Part shown: piece after piece, positions 42,408-53,061 of the stretch
Numbering within the stretch: the stretch's first letter is position 1
How the letters are laid out: the number at the start of each line of letters is the position of its first letter
From: Dyella ginsengisoli LA-4
GTDB taxonomy: Bacteria > Pseudomonadota > Gammaproteobacteria > Xanthomonadales > Rhodanobacteraceae
Direction: 5' to 3'
Assembly (NCBI RefSeq): GCF_000334915.1
Contig: NZ_AMSF01000055.1
Coordinates: 62,001 to 126,000 of the forward strand
DNA: 64,000 bases
Position numbers and translations under genes: made by a program
The notes under the pieces: generated by a model
What the model was told of the DNA's origin: nothing
Database searches by the model: none
Seen by the model: only the letters and a program-made list of their open reading frames with translations

Positions 42408-43865
42408 ATGTCAAATCTCGAACGACGTGCGGCCAATGCAGCATGGTGGAGCACGCTGGAGATCCTGACACGCTACGGCGTGCAGTTTCTTGTCATGGTT
42501 GTGTTGGCGCGACTGCTCTCGCCGGCCGATTTTGGCCTGATTGCGATTTTGTTGGTATTTACCAGCGTCGGCACGCTGCTGGTCGACTCGGGTTTCGGGG
42601 CGGCACTGGTACAGCGCCAGCGCACAACAGCTGACGACGAAACTACCGTCTTCATCTTCACGGTCGGCGCGAGCATTCTCACCGCCAGCATTCTGGTGCT
42701 CGCCGCTCCGGCCATTGCAGTCTTTTTCCACGAGCCAAGGCTGGCAAATCTGACTCGCGTCATGGCGCTGGTGTTGCCGCTCGGAGCTCTCGCTTCAGTG
42801 CCAGATGCGCTGTTGACGATGCGGCTCGACTTCAAGGCGCGCGCACGTGCGGAAGTGATTGCCTCGTTGTGCTCGGGAGCCGTAGCGGTGGTGCTGGCAT
42901 TGCGTGGGTTCGGCGTGTGGAGCCTGACGTGGCAGAGCATCGTTTCGATCGGCGCACGAGGACTCCTGTTGTGGCTCTATTCCGGATGGCGGCCGCGCGG
43001 TCGCTATAGCGGAGCATCGTTCCGCAGCCTGTTCGGGTTCGGTGGCTACATGCTGCTCTCGGGATTGCTCAACGCGGCTGCCATGCGCCTGCAATCGCTG
43101 TTGATCGGCAAGTTGTTCGATGCAAGCTCACTGGGGTACTACACCCTCGCGCAGAATACCCAACAGGCTCCCGCCTCGTTGATTGACGGCATTCTTAAAC
43201 GGGTGGGCTTACCGGTCTTTTCCACGATCGCGCAGGACCGGGCCAGGCTGCGATCTGCCTTCAGGGCGTCGCTGCGCATGGCGATGTTCCTGTTTGTCCC
43301 CTGCATGGTGGGTATCGCGCTAGTCGCCAGGCCGCTGATCGAACTAGTTTACGGAGCACGCTGGAGCCCCGCGGCGCCCATCCTGAGCATTCTGTCCCTG
43401 AGCGCCGCACTGTGGCCCATCCACGTACTCAACTTGGCGGCCATCGGTGCACAGGGGCGATCGAATCTGCTGTTGAGGGTGGAAGTTATCAAGCAAGTCG
43501 TAGGTATCCTGCTGATCGCCAGTGCCTCACCCTGGGGACCGCTTGCCATCGCCTGGGCCGTACTTTTCTCTAGCCTTTTTGGCGTAGGCATGAACGCCTA
43601 TTACTCGAAAAGACTGCTCGATTACGGCCCATTCGCGCAGTTGCTAGATCAGTCCGCGACCTTCGCATTGTCGCTGGTGGCGGCACTGGTTGGCTGGATG
43701 ATTCTGCAATGGGCGAGGCCCGGGCCCGCGTCGATGCTTGGTGCCATTGCGGCGGCAGGCATGGTTTATGGCACGCTGGCCGTTCTTACGCGAAATACTG
43801 CGCTGAACGGCTTGTTGACCATCGTGCGCACGCTGCGCGAGAGGTCCGACACACCGACCCAATGA
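42408..43865 (+). CDS. Lipopolysaccharide/oligosaccharide flippase (Wzx/MOP superfamily)
   Basis: A 485-residue polytopic protein with about 14 predicted helices, opening with MSNLERRAANAAWWSTLEILTRY, VMVVLARLLSPADFGLIAI and SGFGAALVQRQ, as in WzxC/TuaB-type exporters. It would flip a lipid-linked saccharide to the periplasm, where the GT-C enzymes or a polymerase could use it. It is AT-richer than the housekeeping flanks, like the genes on either side. Confidence 0.88.
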   Translation: MSNLERRAANAAWWSTLEILTRYGVQFLVMVVLARLLSPADFGLIAILLVFTSVGTLLVDSGFGAALVQRQRTTADDETTVFIFTVGASILTASILVLAAPAIAVFFHEPRLANLTRVMALVLPLGALASVPDALLTMRLDFKARARAEVIASLCSGAVAVVLALRGFGVWSLTWQSIVSIGARGLLLWLYSGWRPRGRYSGASFRSLFGFGGYMLLSGLLNAAAMRLQSLLIGKLFDASSLGYYTLAQNTQQAPASLIDGILKRVGLPVFSTIAQDRARLRSAFRASLRMAMFLFVPCMVGIALVARPLIELVYGARWSPAAPILSILSLSAALWPIHVLNLAAIGAQGRSNLLLRVEVIKQVVGILLIASASPWGPLAIAWAVLFSSLFGVGMNAYYSKRLLDYGPFAQLLDQSATFALSLVAALVGWMILQWARPGPASMLGAIAAAGMVYGTLAVLTRNTALNGLLTIVRTLRERSDTPTQ

Positions 43866-43887
43866 TGCCTGTCAACGAGACCGCAAC

Positions 43888-44910
43888 ATGACGCCAGCGT
43901 CCAACAGTGACGTATCGCACGATAGCCACGAAATCAGTGACCACCTTGCACTGGTCAAGCAGCCTGTTGTCAGTGTGCTCATGCTCGCCTACAACCACGG
44001 CCCCTACCTGGCGCAAGCGATCGACAGCGTGCTGGCCCAGCGAACCGACTTGCCGATCGAGTTGCTTATCGGCGAAGACTGCTCGACCGACAACACCCGT
44101 GACGTCGCACTGCGGTATCAAGAGGCGCATCCGGACATCATCCGGGTCATCACTGCCGACAGGAACGTTGGCTCGACCTTGAATCATCGACGAATCCTGC
44201 TCGCTGCGCGTGGCGAGTTTTACGCCTATCTCGACGGCGACGATTACTGGCTTCCGGGAAAGCTTCTTCGTCAAATCAACTACTTGCGCGAGCATTCTGA
44301 CTGTGTCGCAGTCTTTACCAATGCCCAGACGGTCGATCAGAACAGCCAAAGCATCGGTATATTCAATGATGTCGGAGATGGGCAGTTCGGCTTGGGCGCA
44401 CTTTTGCGTCGAGGCAATTTTCTCAACAACAGCTCGGTGGTCTATCGCGCGACATCTCGCTCAGCCCTGCTCGAAATCGAAGTTGCATCAATCGACTATC
44501 GCGGGCATTTACTGCTGGCTCGAAACGGCTTCTTGGCACATTTGTCAGAACCGTTGGTTTCCTACCGTATCGGTTCGACTGGATCGATGGTGGCACACGA
44601 TAACAACCGTGTTCGCCAGCTCTACTGGGAGGCAATTATGAGTGTGCCTCGTGAGATGGTCACAGATGATGACCTCGCACACGGCATCGCCGACTTCATC
44701 CGACGCGTATTCTATCGGTCGCTGCGGACGCGCCAGATCAAGCTGCTGAGGGAGTGGTTGCCACGCGCGTTGCGCGCATCGCCATATGGAACGACACGGA
44801 CTATTTTACTGGCAGCTGGATCGATTCTGCGCATTGCTTACAAGGAAGTCATCGGCCGAATCCGCAAAGACGCGCGCGGTAATCCATCCAAAGTGCTATA
44901 TCGTCGCTAG
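43888..44910 (+). CDS. Family 2 glycosyltransferase (VioT-like)
   Basis: A 340-residue GT-A enzyme. VSVLMLAYNHGPYLAQAIDS, LLIGEDCSTDNTRD and YLDGDDYWLPGKL (DxD metal motif) mark the catalytic domain; the C-terminal 100 residues are basic and helical. This GED-CSTD subtype includes transferases of N-acylated amino deoxysugars. It begins 22 bp after the flippase and is visibly low in GC compared with the pil genes, suggesting transfer. Confidence 0.87.
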   Translation: MTPASNSDVSHDSHEISDHLALVKQPVVSVLMLAYNHGPYLAQAIDSVLAQRTDLPIELLIGEDCSTDNTRDVALRYQEAHPDIIRVITADRNVGSTLNHRRILLAARGEFYAYLDGDDYWLPGKLLRQINYLREHSDCVAVFTNAQTVDQNSQSIGIFNDVGDGQFGLGALLRRGNFLNNSSVVYRATSRSALLEIEVASIDYRGHLLLARNGFLAHLSEPLVSYRIGSTGSMVAHDNNRVRQLYWEAIMSVPREMVTDDDLAHGIADFIRRVFYRSLRTRQIKLLREWLPRALRASPYGTTRTILLAAGSILRIAYKEVIGRIRKDARGNPSKVLYRR

Positions 44911-44926
44911 CGTGCCTCACTGGAAC

Positions 44927-45706
44927 ATGATGAAACTCGTCAAACTCGCCAAATATGTGCTAGCGGGCTGGGTACCTGGCGGCCGGTGCCGGTGTGTGTT
45001 ATGTGGCCACCGAGTATGGCGTTTCATGCCTTACATGCATGGGTCGGCAGGCGTGCCTGAACTTATGCGCGTAATCGACACTGTTGGCAGCGACCCCGAT
45101 TGGTTTGAATGTCCCCGTTGCGGAGCACACGACCGAGAGCGGCACTTATTGATGTATCTGGAGAAGACCAACATGCTGGCGGGCATGCGTGGTAAGTCCG
45201 TGCTGCATTTCGCACCGGAAAGGCGACTTGCACTACGCATTATCGATGTGGCGCCCGCTCGATACGTTCCCTGCGACCTCTACCCGAGCTCCCCCAATGT
45301 ACAGCGTGTCGATATGCTTCAAATGCAGTTCGCCGATCAGTCGTTTGACCTGGTCATCGCAAACCACGTACTAGAGCACGTCGACGACGATGTGAGGGCG
45401 CTCAACGAAGTTCGTCGCGTGCTCAAGCCCGGGGGGTATGCCATCCTGCAGACGCCGTACAGCGAAAAATTGCATCGTACTTGGCAGGACCCGGGCATCG
45501 ACACGGATGCTGCGCGACTGCAGGCTTATGGCCAAGCCGATCATGTCCGCCTGTTCGGGCGGGACATCTTCGATCGCATCGCATCGCAGGGATTCGACAA
45601 CCTGGTCGGGCGACACGACGAACTGTTGCCCGGTGTCGACACCTTGCACACCGGCGTCAATCCGGCCGAACCGTTTTTCCTGTTCCGCAGAAGGTCAACC
45701 GGCTAG
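44927..45706 (+). CDS. Class I SAM-dependent methyltransferase with N-terminal zinc-ribbon-like cysteines
   Basis: A 259-residue protein. N-terminal cysteines C21, C23, C26 and C62, C65 (CRCVLCG and CPRCG) resemble a zinc ribbon. The SAM domain is compact: VLHFAPERR, then VDMLQMQFADQSFDLVIANHV, LEHVDDDVRALNEVRRVLKPGG. It is probably a sugar O- or N-methyltransferase finishing the cluster product. Start codons at 44927 or 44930 are preferred although the frame opens earlier. Its TAG stop shares a CTAG with the convergent glycosyltransferase. Confidence 0.82.
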   Translation: MMKLVKLAKYVLAGWVPGGRCRCVLCGHRVWRFMPYMHGSAGVPELMRVIDTVGSDPDWFECPRCGAHDRERHLLMYLEKTNMLAGMRGKSVLHFAPERRLALRIIDVAPARYVPCDLYPSSPNVQRVDMLQMQFADQSFDLVIANHVLEHVDDDVRALNEVRRVLKPGGYAILQTPYSEKLHRTWQDPGIDTDAARLQAYGQADHVRLFGRDIFDRIASQGFDNLVGRHDELLPGVDTLHTGVNPAEPFFLFRRRSTG

Positions 45707-46740
45707 GTCAGGTCAGGCAAGCCGTGCCGGACCAGCACGCGGAGTTTCTGGGGGATCTTGTCCAGCAACCCGACATAACTCCAGAAGCCCATGACGCGCC
45801 CGGCCTGCGCTGCACTGCGCGCCTTGATCAGCGTCGGCAGGAGGCCAACGGCCCCCTTGATCGCCGGCCAGTAGATGCGTGTCCAGACACCGACGTCACG
45901 CATCAACGCACACAGGGCGAAGCCTTCAAGACAGAGCACCGCTAGATGGATCAGGAACCAGGGCCAGGCAGCCCAGGTCGGGGTACAGACCAGCACCAGG
46001 CACGCCCTGTTGCGCTCGCTGAGAAAACGCCGCCGATAGCTCGTCCGCAACTTGCCGTCGACGACGCGATTGCCGCCGAAACTTGTTCCCTGCCGATGGA
46101 GATAGCCGCTGCGTTCCACTACGGAGACGACGCCTCCCTTCAAGCGTGCAAGCAGGCACAGGTAGGTATCCTCCACGTTCGAGACCATCCACTCGGGAAA
46201 GCCGCCGAGGGCCATCCACGCGCTCCTGCCGATGAACAGACAGGCGCCCTGGACGTACGCCAGATCGGCCCGGCCCGGGAGCCGCGAAGGCATCGGCGTG
46301 TGGAACACGTCCAGCCGCACGCCCCTGTCGACAAGCGCCCCGGACTCCGGGTCGTACTGCGGTAGCGAGAGGACCGTCAGTTCCGGCTGACCTTCCGCCG
46401 CATCGACGAGAACCTCGAGCGCATCGGGCCTGAGGGTCGCGTCATTGTTGAGCAAGAGCAGAAACCGCCCTCTTGCCCTCAAAGCCATGCGGTTGTTCGC
46501 CAGGCAGTACCCGACATTCTTCGAGCTCTCGATGACTTCCACACGTGGATGGCGTGACCTCAGCACCGCAAGGGATGCATCGCTGGACGCATCATCATGC
46601 ACGATGATTTCAACGGGGTATGGGAGGGTCTGTGCGTAGACGGACTCGAGGCACGGGTCGAGTAGTTGCTCTCCGTTGAAATTCGCTATGCATACGCTGA
46701 CCAGAGGATCCGGAGCGCCCCGCTCACGGTCCGTATTCAT
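45703..46740 (-). CDS. Family 2 glycosyltransferase (rhamnosyltransferase-like)
   Basis: A 345-residue GT2: VSVCIANFNGEQLLDPCLES, VHDDASSDAS, NVGYCLANN and LLLNNDATLRPDAL are the donor- and metal-binding motifs of the rhamnosyltransferase-like (WcaA/RfbF) group, followed by GACLFIGRSAWMALGGFPE. The C-terminal third has one or two hydrophobic helices. It is the third gene of a leftward GT operon, overlapping the upstream GT4 gene by four bases. Confidence 0.9.
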   Translation of the reverse strand: MNTDRERGAPDPLVSVCIANFNGEQLLDPCLESVYAQTLPYPVEIIVHDDASSDASLAVLRSRHPRVEVIESSKNVGYCLANNRMALRARGRFLLLLNNDATLRPDALEVLVDAAEGQPELTVLSLPQYDPESGALVDRGVRLDVFHTPMPSRLPGRADLAYVQGACLFIGRSAWMALGGFPEWMVSNVEDTYLCLLARLKGGVVSVVERSGYLHRQGTSFGGNRVVDGKLRTSYRRRFLSERNRACLVLVCTPTWAAWPWFLIHLAVLCLEGFALCALMRDVGVWTRIYWPAIKGAVGLLPTLIKARSAAQAGRVMGFWSYVGLLDKIPQKLRVLVRHGLPDLT

Positions 46741-47903
46741 GCAAGGCTCCGGTAAAGATCCAGATGCATGCGCGCGATCGTGGGCCAGTCATAGCCGCTG
46801 ACGGCCCGAAGCTGGAGCTGCCCGGCAACGGCAAGCGTATCGGGAGCACGCAGCTTTTCGAGCAGCCTGCGGGCAAGCTCGTCCGCGTCCCCTGGGCGGA
46901 CTATCCAGGTGTCGTCGATGGCCAGGTCGGGAAGCGCGCCGACGCGACTGACCAGGACGGGACAACCCATCGCTGCCGCACGACAGGCTGCGCCGGATTG
47001 GCCGGAGAGCCGACGATAAGGGAATACCGATAGTGCGCTGACCCTGATCAACGCGTCGATGTCCTCGTCGCTCTGAAACCCTTCCAACAGAACGATTCGG
47101 TCGCGCAAGGCGCGGCCTTCAAGCATCGCCTGGATGCCGGCCGCCTCCTCGCCGGTGCCGGCCAGGGAAGCAGCCAGTCTCCCGCCGATGCCCTGCCGAC
47201 CGCCCCACAGCCGCCCCGCGATCACCAGGACGACGTCGTCGAGTTCCGATCGCACGCTCGACCAGGCTTCGAGCAGCACATCCAGCCCCTTGTAACCCCG
47301 CAGATTCCCGAACAGCAGGACATGCCGCCGGGAGGGAGAGAGGCCGAGGCGCCGGTAATCCTGCTCGCTGGCCGGTGCTGGCTGCCGGAGTGGCGCGAGA
47401 CCATGCGGAACGACGTGCACGGGTGGCGTGCGGCGTCCCAATCGTCGCAGCACGTCTTCGCGCGCCGCCTCCCCATGCACCACCAGCGCGTCGGCGCTGC
47501 GCAGCAGCCGGTCTTCGAGCATCCGGAACATGCCGGACTTTTCGTGCGGCAGCGGATTGTGGACCGTCACGAGGACCTTCTTGCCCCGGCGATGCGCCAT
47601 CGCGGCAAGGGGCCATAGATAGCTCGAAAGGGGCGGGGCCCAGTGCTGGATATGAATGACATCCGCCGGCGCCCGTGCGACCTGGTTCCAACTGAGGGGG
47701 CTGGCCCAATGCAGGGCGCCGCCCGGTCCTTTCGCGCCCCCTCGCTCCGCGGGATGAAGCACGGACGGATAGGCGCTGGCAAAATCCACCCTGTCGACCT
47801 GTAGCCCCTCTTCCCGAGGCATGCTCCCGAACAGCGCATCACCATACGGACTGAGCCCGCGCACCGGTTGCCCGAACTGACAAACGAGCTGGACCCGCGT
47901 CAT
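46737..47903 (-). CDS. Family 4 glycosyltransferase
   Basis: A 388-residue GT-B enzyme of family GT4. The N-domain starts VQLVCQFGQPVRGLSPYGDALF. The C-domain has HVLLFGNLRGYKGLDVLLEAW and the EX7E-like region VSALSVFPYRRLSGQSGAACRAAAMGCP in parts. It transfers a sugar from a nucleotide or lipid donor at the cytoplasmic face. Middle gene of the leftward operon, 48 bp after the polyprenol-phosphate GT and overlapping the next GT by four bases. Confidence 0.9.
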   Translation of the reverse strand: MTRVQLVCQFGQPVRGLSPYGDALFGSMPREEGLQVDRVDFASAYPSVLHPAERGGAKGPGGALHWASPLSWNQVARAPADVIHIQHWAPPLSSYLWPLAAMAHRRGKKVLVTVHNPLPHEKSGMFRMLEDRLLRSADALVVHGEAAREDVLRRLGRRTPPVHVVPHGLAPLRQPAPASEQDYRRLGLSPSRRHVLLFGNLRGYKGLDVLLEAWSSVRSELDDVVLVIAGRLWGGRQGIGGRLAASLAGTGEEAAGIQAMLEGRALRDRIVLLEGFQSDEDIDALIRVSALSVFPYRRLSGQSGAACRAAAMGCPVLVSRVGALPDLAIDDTWIVRPGDADELARRLLEKLRAPDTLAVAGQLQLRAVSGYDWPTIARMHLDLYRSLA

Positions 47904-47951
47904 GGGTGTGAACGCCGTTCGTGGAGGCCGGGGAGTTCTTCCTCACTCATG

Positions 47952-48839
47952 TCAGTTCGACTGACGGTAGATCAGGCTCGTGATCTGCTCCGACACCAGG
48001 CCAATCAGAAAGACGATGACGGCAGCGCTCCACAACAGCGTGCTCATGTTGGTCAGGCGGTTGTATGCATGCAGTGTGTACGCATAGTTCAAGCAGCCGA
48101 GCAGGAAGAAGACCGCGCTCGCCGGAACGAAGAGCTTCAGGGGCGAGTACAGCGTGGCGATCTTGAAGATGATCAACAGAAAGCGCATGCCGTCGCGCAG
48201 CGGCCGGATATGGCTGGTGGTGCCGTCGCGCTGGGCCACGTGGATGGGTTCGTAGGCCAACGGGTAGGCGCTGCGGAAGAACGCCATCGTGCTGGTGGTG
48301 GGATAGCTGAAACCGTTGGGCAGCAGATACAGGAATTCGCGGAACTTGTCCGCGCGTACCGCACGGAAGCCGGAGGTCAAATCCATCACGCGGTGGCCCG
48401 TCATCTGCGTGGCCAGCCAGTTGTAGAGGGTGTTGGCGACGCCTCGTCCGACCCCCGCCTGTCCCTCCCAGGAGCGAGCTCCGACCACCATGTCGTAGCC
48501 CTGCTCCAGCCGGGCAAGCAGGCGGGCGACATCGGCCGGATCGTGCTGGCCGTCGCCATCCATGAACACCAGCACATCACCCGTGGCCGCCCGGGCACCG
48601 CGCTTGATCGCCGCGCCGTTGCCCATCGAGTAAGGGGAGGACAGGCAGGTCACCCCGGATCGGGCGCAGACCTCCCGGGTGTCGTCGGTCGAGCCGTCGT
48701 CGACCACGATGATTTCCGCCTCCGGGTACAGGGAGTTCAGGGCGGGCAACAGATGGGCGAGCGCTGGCGCCTCGTTCTTGGCGGGAAGGATGATGCTTGT
48801 CTTCAAACCAGGATTCCCCCGACGGTGGCTGGTGATCAT
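47952..48839 (-). CDS. Polyprenol-phosphate-type family 2 glycosyltransferase with two C-terminal helices
   Basis: A 295-residue DPM1/GtrB-like GT2: TSIILPAKNEAPALAHLLPAL, EIIVVDDGSTDDTREV, VFMDGDGQHDP and MDLTSGFRAVRA; two C-terminal membrane segments (SAVFFLLGCLNYAYTL and LLWSAAVIVFLIGLV). Such enzymes make the polyprenyl-phosphate sugar used by GT-C transferases, which links it functionally to the three GT-C genes in this region. The start is uncertain: 48839 gives 295 residues, but no ribosome site is obvious. First gene of the leftward GT operon, divergent from pilB. Confidence 0.88.
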   Translation of the reverse strand: MITSHRRGNPGLKTSIILPAKNEAPALAHLLPALNSLYPEAEIIVVDDGSTDDTREVCARSGVTCLSSPYSMGNGAAIKRGARAATGDVLVFMDGDGQHDPADVARLLARLEQGYDMVVGARSWEGQAGVGRGVANTLYNWLATQMTGHRVMDLTSGFRAVRADKFREFLYLLPNGFSYPTTSTMAFFRSAYPLAYEPIHVAQRDGTTSHIRPLRDGMRFLLIIFKIATLYSPLKLFVPASAVFFLLGCLNYAYTLHAYNRLTNMSTLLWSAAVIVFLIGLVSEQITSLIYRQSN

Positions 48840-48928
48840 AGCGCGGCGACCTCGCCTGCCGCTGCGCCCCGCCCCGGCCAAAGCCGGGACTGCTTCGCAT
48901 CTCCCGGAAATGGGTCCGACCGGAGCGC

Positions 48929-48970
48929 TTGCGAGTGATGACCGCCCTGCTAGAGTGGAGTAAATTCCAC
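48929..48970 (+). promoter_or_regulatory. Candidate pilB promoter with overlapping inverted repeat
   Basis: TTGCGA (48929-48934) and TAGAGT (48951-48956) are 16 bp apart, each matching 4 of 6 consensus bases. GTGGA-GTAAAT-TCCAC (48955-48970) is an inverted repeat covering the expected start point and could bind a regulator. It lies 30 bp before the pilB start codon. Confidence 0.35.
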
Positions 48971-49000
48971 GTGAATCAGCGGGCTGGGGCAGATTTCACC

Positions 49001-50728
<1,728 letters not shown>

Positions 50729-50861
50729 AGCGCCGGGTTCCGTGGCCCGCGACACATTGCGGATGCGTGTCCTGCCACGGAAAACGGCATCGGAAATGCA
50801 ATAAGCTGTACCAGTTACCGCCGGCCACGGGCCGGTTCAAGGTGGGATGAGGGGGAGACGC

Positions 50862-52124
50862 ATGGCTACGGCGACGGCAAAGAATCCGCGGGATCTGGGC
50901 GCCCAGCGGGCCCAGGTCAGTCAGGCGACCGTGTACGACTGGGTGGCCCTGGACAAGCGCGGCAAGCGCATGAAGGGCGAGATGCCCGCCAAGAACGCCT
51001 CGCTGGTCAAGGCGGAACTGCGCCGCCAGGGCATGAATCCGCAGACGGTGAAGGAACGGGGCAAGCCGCTGTTCGGCGCCACCGGCAGTACGGTCAAGCC
51101 GCGCGACGTGGCCATCTTCAGTCGCCAGATCGCCACCATGATGGCTTCGGGCGTGCCGATGGTGCAGTCCTTCGAGATCATCGCCGACGGCCAGAAGAAC
51201 GTCCGCTTCAAGAACATCCTGACGGACGTGAAGCAGGGCATCGAGGGCGGCGCCTCGCTGAACGAGGCCTTGGCCAAGTACCCCGTCCAGTTCGACGAGC
51301 TCTACCGCAACCTGGTCCGCGCCGGCGAATCGGCCGGTGTGCTGGATACCGTGCTGGACACGGTGGCCACCTACAAGGAGCGGATGGAGGGCATCAAGGC
51401 CAAGATCAAGAAGGCCCTGTTCTACCCGGTGATGGTGCTGGCCGTGGCGCTGCTGGTCAGCATGATCATGCTGCTGTTCGTGGTGCCGGTATTTGCCCAG
51501 ACGTTCCGCGACGCCGGCGCGGAGCTCCCCGCGCCCACCCAGATCGTGATCAATGCCTCGGAGTTCATGAAGGCGTACTGGTGGCTGGTGATCGGCAGCA
51601 TCGTCGGCGGCGTCGTGGCGCTGGTGATGGGCAAGAGGCGTTCGGTCAAGTTCGCCCATTTCCTCGACCGCCTGATGCTGAAGCTGCCGGTGATCGGCAA
51701 CATCCTGCGCCAGTCGGCCATCGCCCGCTTCGCCCGCACGCTGGGCGTGACCTTCAAGGCGGGCGTACCGCTGGTGGAAGCACTCGATGCGGTGGCCGGC
51801 GCGACCGGCAGCGTGGTCTACAGCGACGCCGTGAAGGCCATGCGCGACGACATCGCCGTCGGCCACCAGCTGCAGCTGGCCATGCGCCAGACCGGCCTGT
51901 TCCCCAACATGGTGGTGCAGATGACCGCGATCGGCGAGGAATCCGGCGCCCTGGACAGCATGCTGTTCAAGGTGGCCGAGTTCTATGAGGAAGAGGTCAA
52001 CAACGCCGTCGATACCCTGTCCACCCTGCTCGAGCCGCTTATCATGGTGATCCTGGGCGTGCTGGTGGGCGGCATGGTGATCTCGCTCTACCTGCCGATC
52101 TTCAAGCTGGCGGCGACCGTCTAG
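50862..52124 (+). CDS. pilC: Type IV pilus inner-membrane platform protein PilC
   Basis: A 420-residue PilC/GspF protein with two cytoplasmic T2SSF domains (FSRQIATMMASGVPMVQSFEI around residue 85; FARTLGVTFKAGVPLVEALDAV around residue 290) and three membrane segments, the last at the C-terminus (MVILGVLVGGMVISLYLPIF). It couples PilB and PilT motors to pilin assembly. The ATG at 50862 has GGGGGAG five bases ahead. A terminator follows before pilD. Confidence 0.96.
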   Translation: MATATAKNPRDLGAQRAQVSQATVYDWVALDKRGKRMKGEMPAKNASLVKAELRRQGMNPQTVKERGKPLFGATGSTVKPRDVAIFSRQIATMMASGVPMVQSFEIIADGQKNVRFKNILTDVKQGIEGGASLNEALAKYPVQFDELYRNLVRAGESAGVLDTVLDTVATYKERMEGIKAKIKKALFYPVMVLAVALLVSMIMLLFVVPVFAQTFRDAGAELPAPTQIVINASEFMKAYWWLVIGSIVGGVVALVMGKRRSVKFAHFLDRLMLKLPVIGNILRQSAIARFARTLGVTFKAGVPLVEALDAVAGATGSVVYSDAVKAMRDDIAVGHQLQLAMRQTGLFPNMVVQMTAIGEESGALDSMLFKVAEFYEEEVNNAVDTLSTLLEPLIMVILGVLVGGMVISLYLPIFKLAATV

Positions 52125-52145
52125 GAGAGCCCGCCCGGGTCTCGT

Positions 52146-52180
52146 GGCCCCTTCCCCCGCGGGAAGGGGCCTTTTCTTTT
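52146..52180 (+). terminator. Rho-independent terminator between pilC and pilD
   Basis: An 11-bp perfect stem GGCCCCTTCCC / GGGAAGGGGCC with loop CCGC, followed by TTTTCTTTT. It lies between co-directional genes with only 72 bp separating them, so it probably lowers pilD-coaE expression relative to pilBC. Confidence 0.85.
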
Positions 52181-52196
52181 CCGCGACAGGCAAACC

Positions 52197-53054
52197 ATGA
52201 CCGACCTGCCCCTCTGGATGTGGATCGTTTCCGCCGGCGTGCTCGGCCTGCTGGTGGGCAGTTTCCTCAACGTGGTGATCCTGCGCCTGCCCGCCAGGCT
52301 CGAAGCCGAATGGCGGGCCGATGCCATCGCCGTGCTCGAACTGGAGGGAGAGCCGCAGGCACCGCCGCCGGGCATCGTGTTCGAGCCTTCGCACTGCCCG
52401 AAGTGCAAGCACCGGCTGGCGTTCTACGACAACATCCCGGTCTTCGGCTGGCTGCTGCTGCGAGGGCGCTGCCGCTATTGCAGCGAACCCATCTCGGCAC
52501 AGTATCCGCTGGTCGAGCTGGTCACCGGCCTGTGCAGCGCGGCGATCGTCTGGCGTTTTGGCGCAGGCTGGCCGGCACTGGCCGGACTGGCCTTCACCTG
52601 GGCCCTGATCGCCCTGTCCGGCATCGACCTGCGCACGCAGCTGCTGCCCGACCAGATCGTCTATCCGTTGCTGTGGCTGGGTCTGCTGCTGTCGCTGGCC
52701 CCCTTCCTCGTACAACCGGGCCCGGCCATTCTCGCCGCGGCCATCGGCTACCTCAGCCTGTGGAGCGTGTACTGGGGGTTCAAATTGCTCACCGGGAAGG
52801 AGGGCATGGGACACGGCGACTTCAAGCTGCTCGCCGCCCTTGGCGCCTGGATGGGGCTGGGCTGCCTGCTGCCGGTCGTGCTGCTGTCGTCGCTGATCGG
52901 TGCGATCGTGGGTGGCACGCTGATGGCGCTGAAGCGCCACGAACGCGATGTCCCGATGCCGTTCGGTCCTTTCATCGCGGCCGCGGGCTGGGTCTGGTTC
53001 GTCGCGGGCGACCAGCTGTGGGCGGCCTACGCCCACCTCACCGGATTGCACTGA
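52197..53054 (+). CDS. pilD: Prepilin leader peptidase / N-methyltransferase PilD
   Basis: A 285-residue bifunctional aspartic protease of the inner membrane, with eight predicted helices. The N-terminal cytoplasmic loop has two CxxC pairs (CPKCKHR, CRYCSEP) for the methyltransferase zinc site. The catalytic aspartates lie in LSGIDLRTQLLPDQ and GMGHGDFKLLAALGAW (the GxGD motif). It processes both pilins in this window. Followed by coaE after seven bases. Confidence 0.96.
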   Translation: MTDLPLWMWIVSAGVLGLLVGSFLNVVILRLPARLEAEWRADAIAVLELEGEPQAPPPGIVFEPSHCPKCKHRLAFYDNIPVFGWLLLRGRCRYCSEPISAQYPLVELVTGLCSAAIVWRFGAGWPALAGLAFTWALIALSGIDLRTQLLPDQIVYPLLWLGLLLSLAPFLVQPGPAILAAAIGYLSLWSVYWGFKLLTGKEGMGHGDFKLLAALGAWMGLGCLLPVVLLSSLIGAIVGGTLMALKRHERDVPMPFGPFIAAAGWVWFVAGDQLWAAYAHLTGLH

Positions 53055-53061
53055 GGCATCC

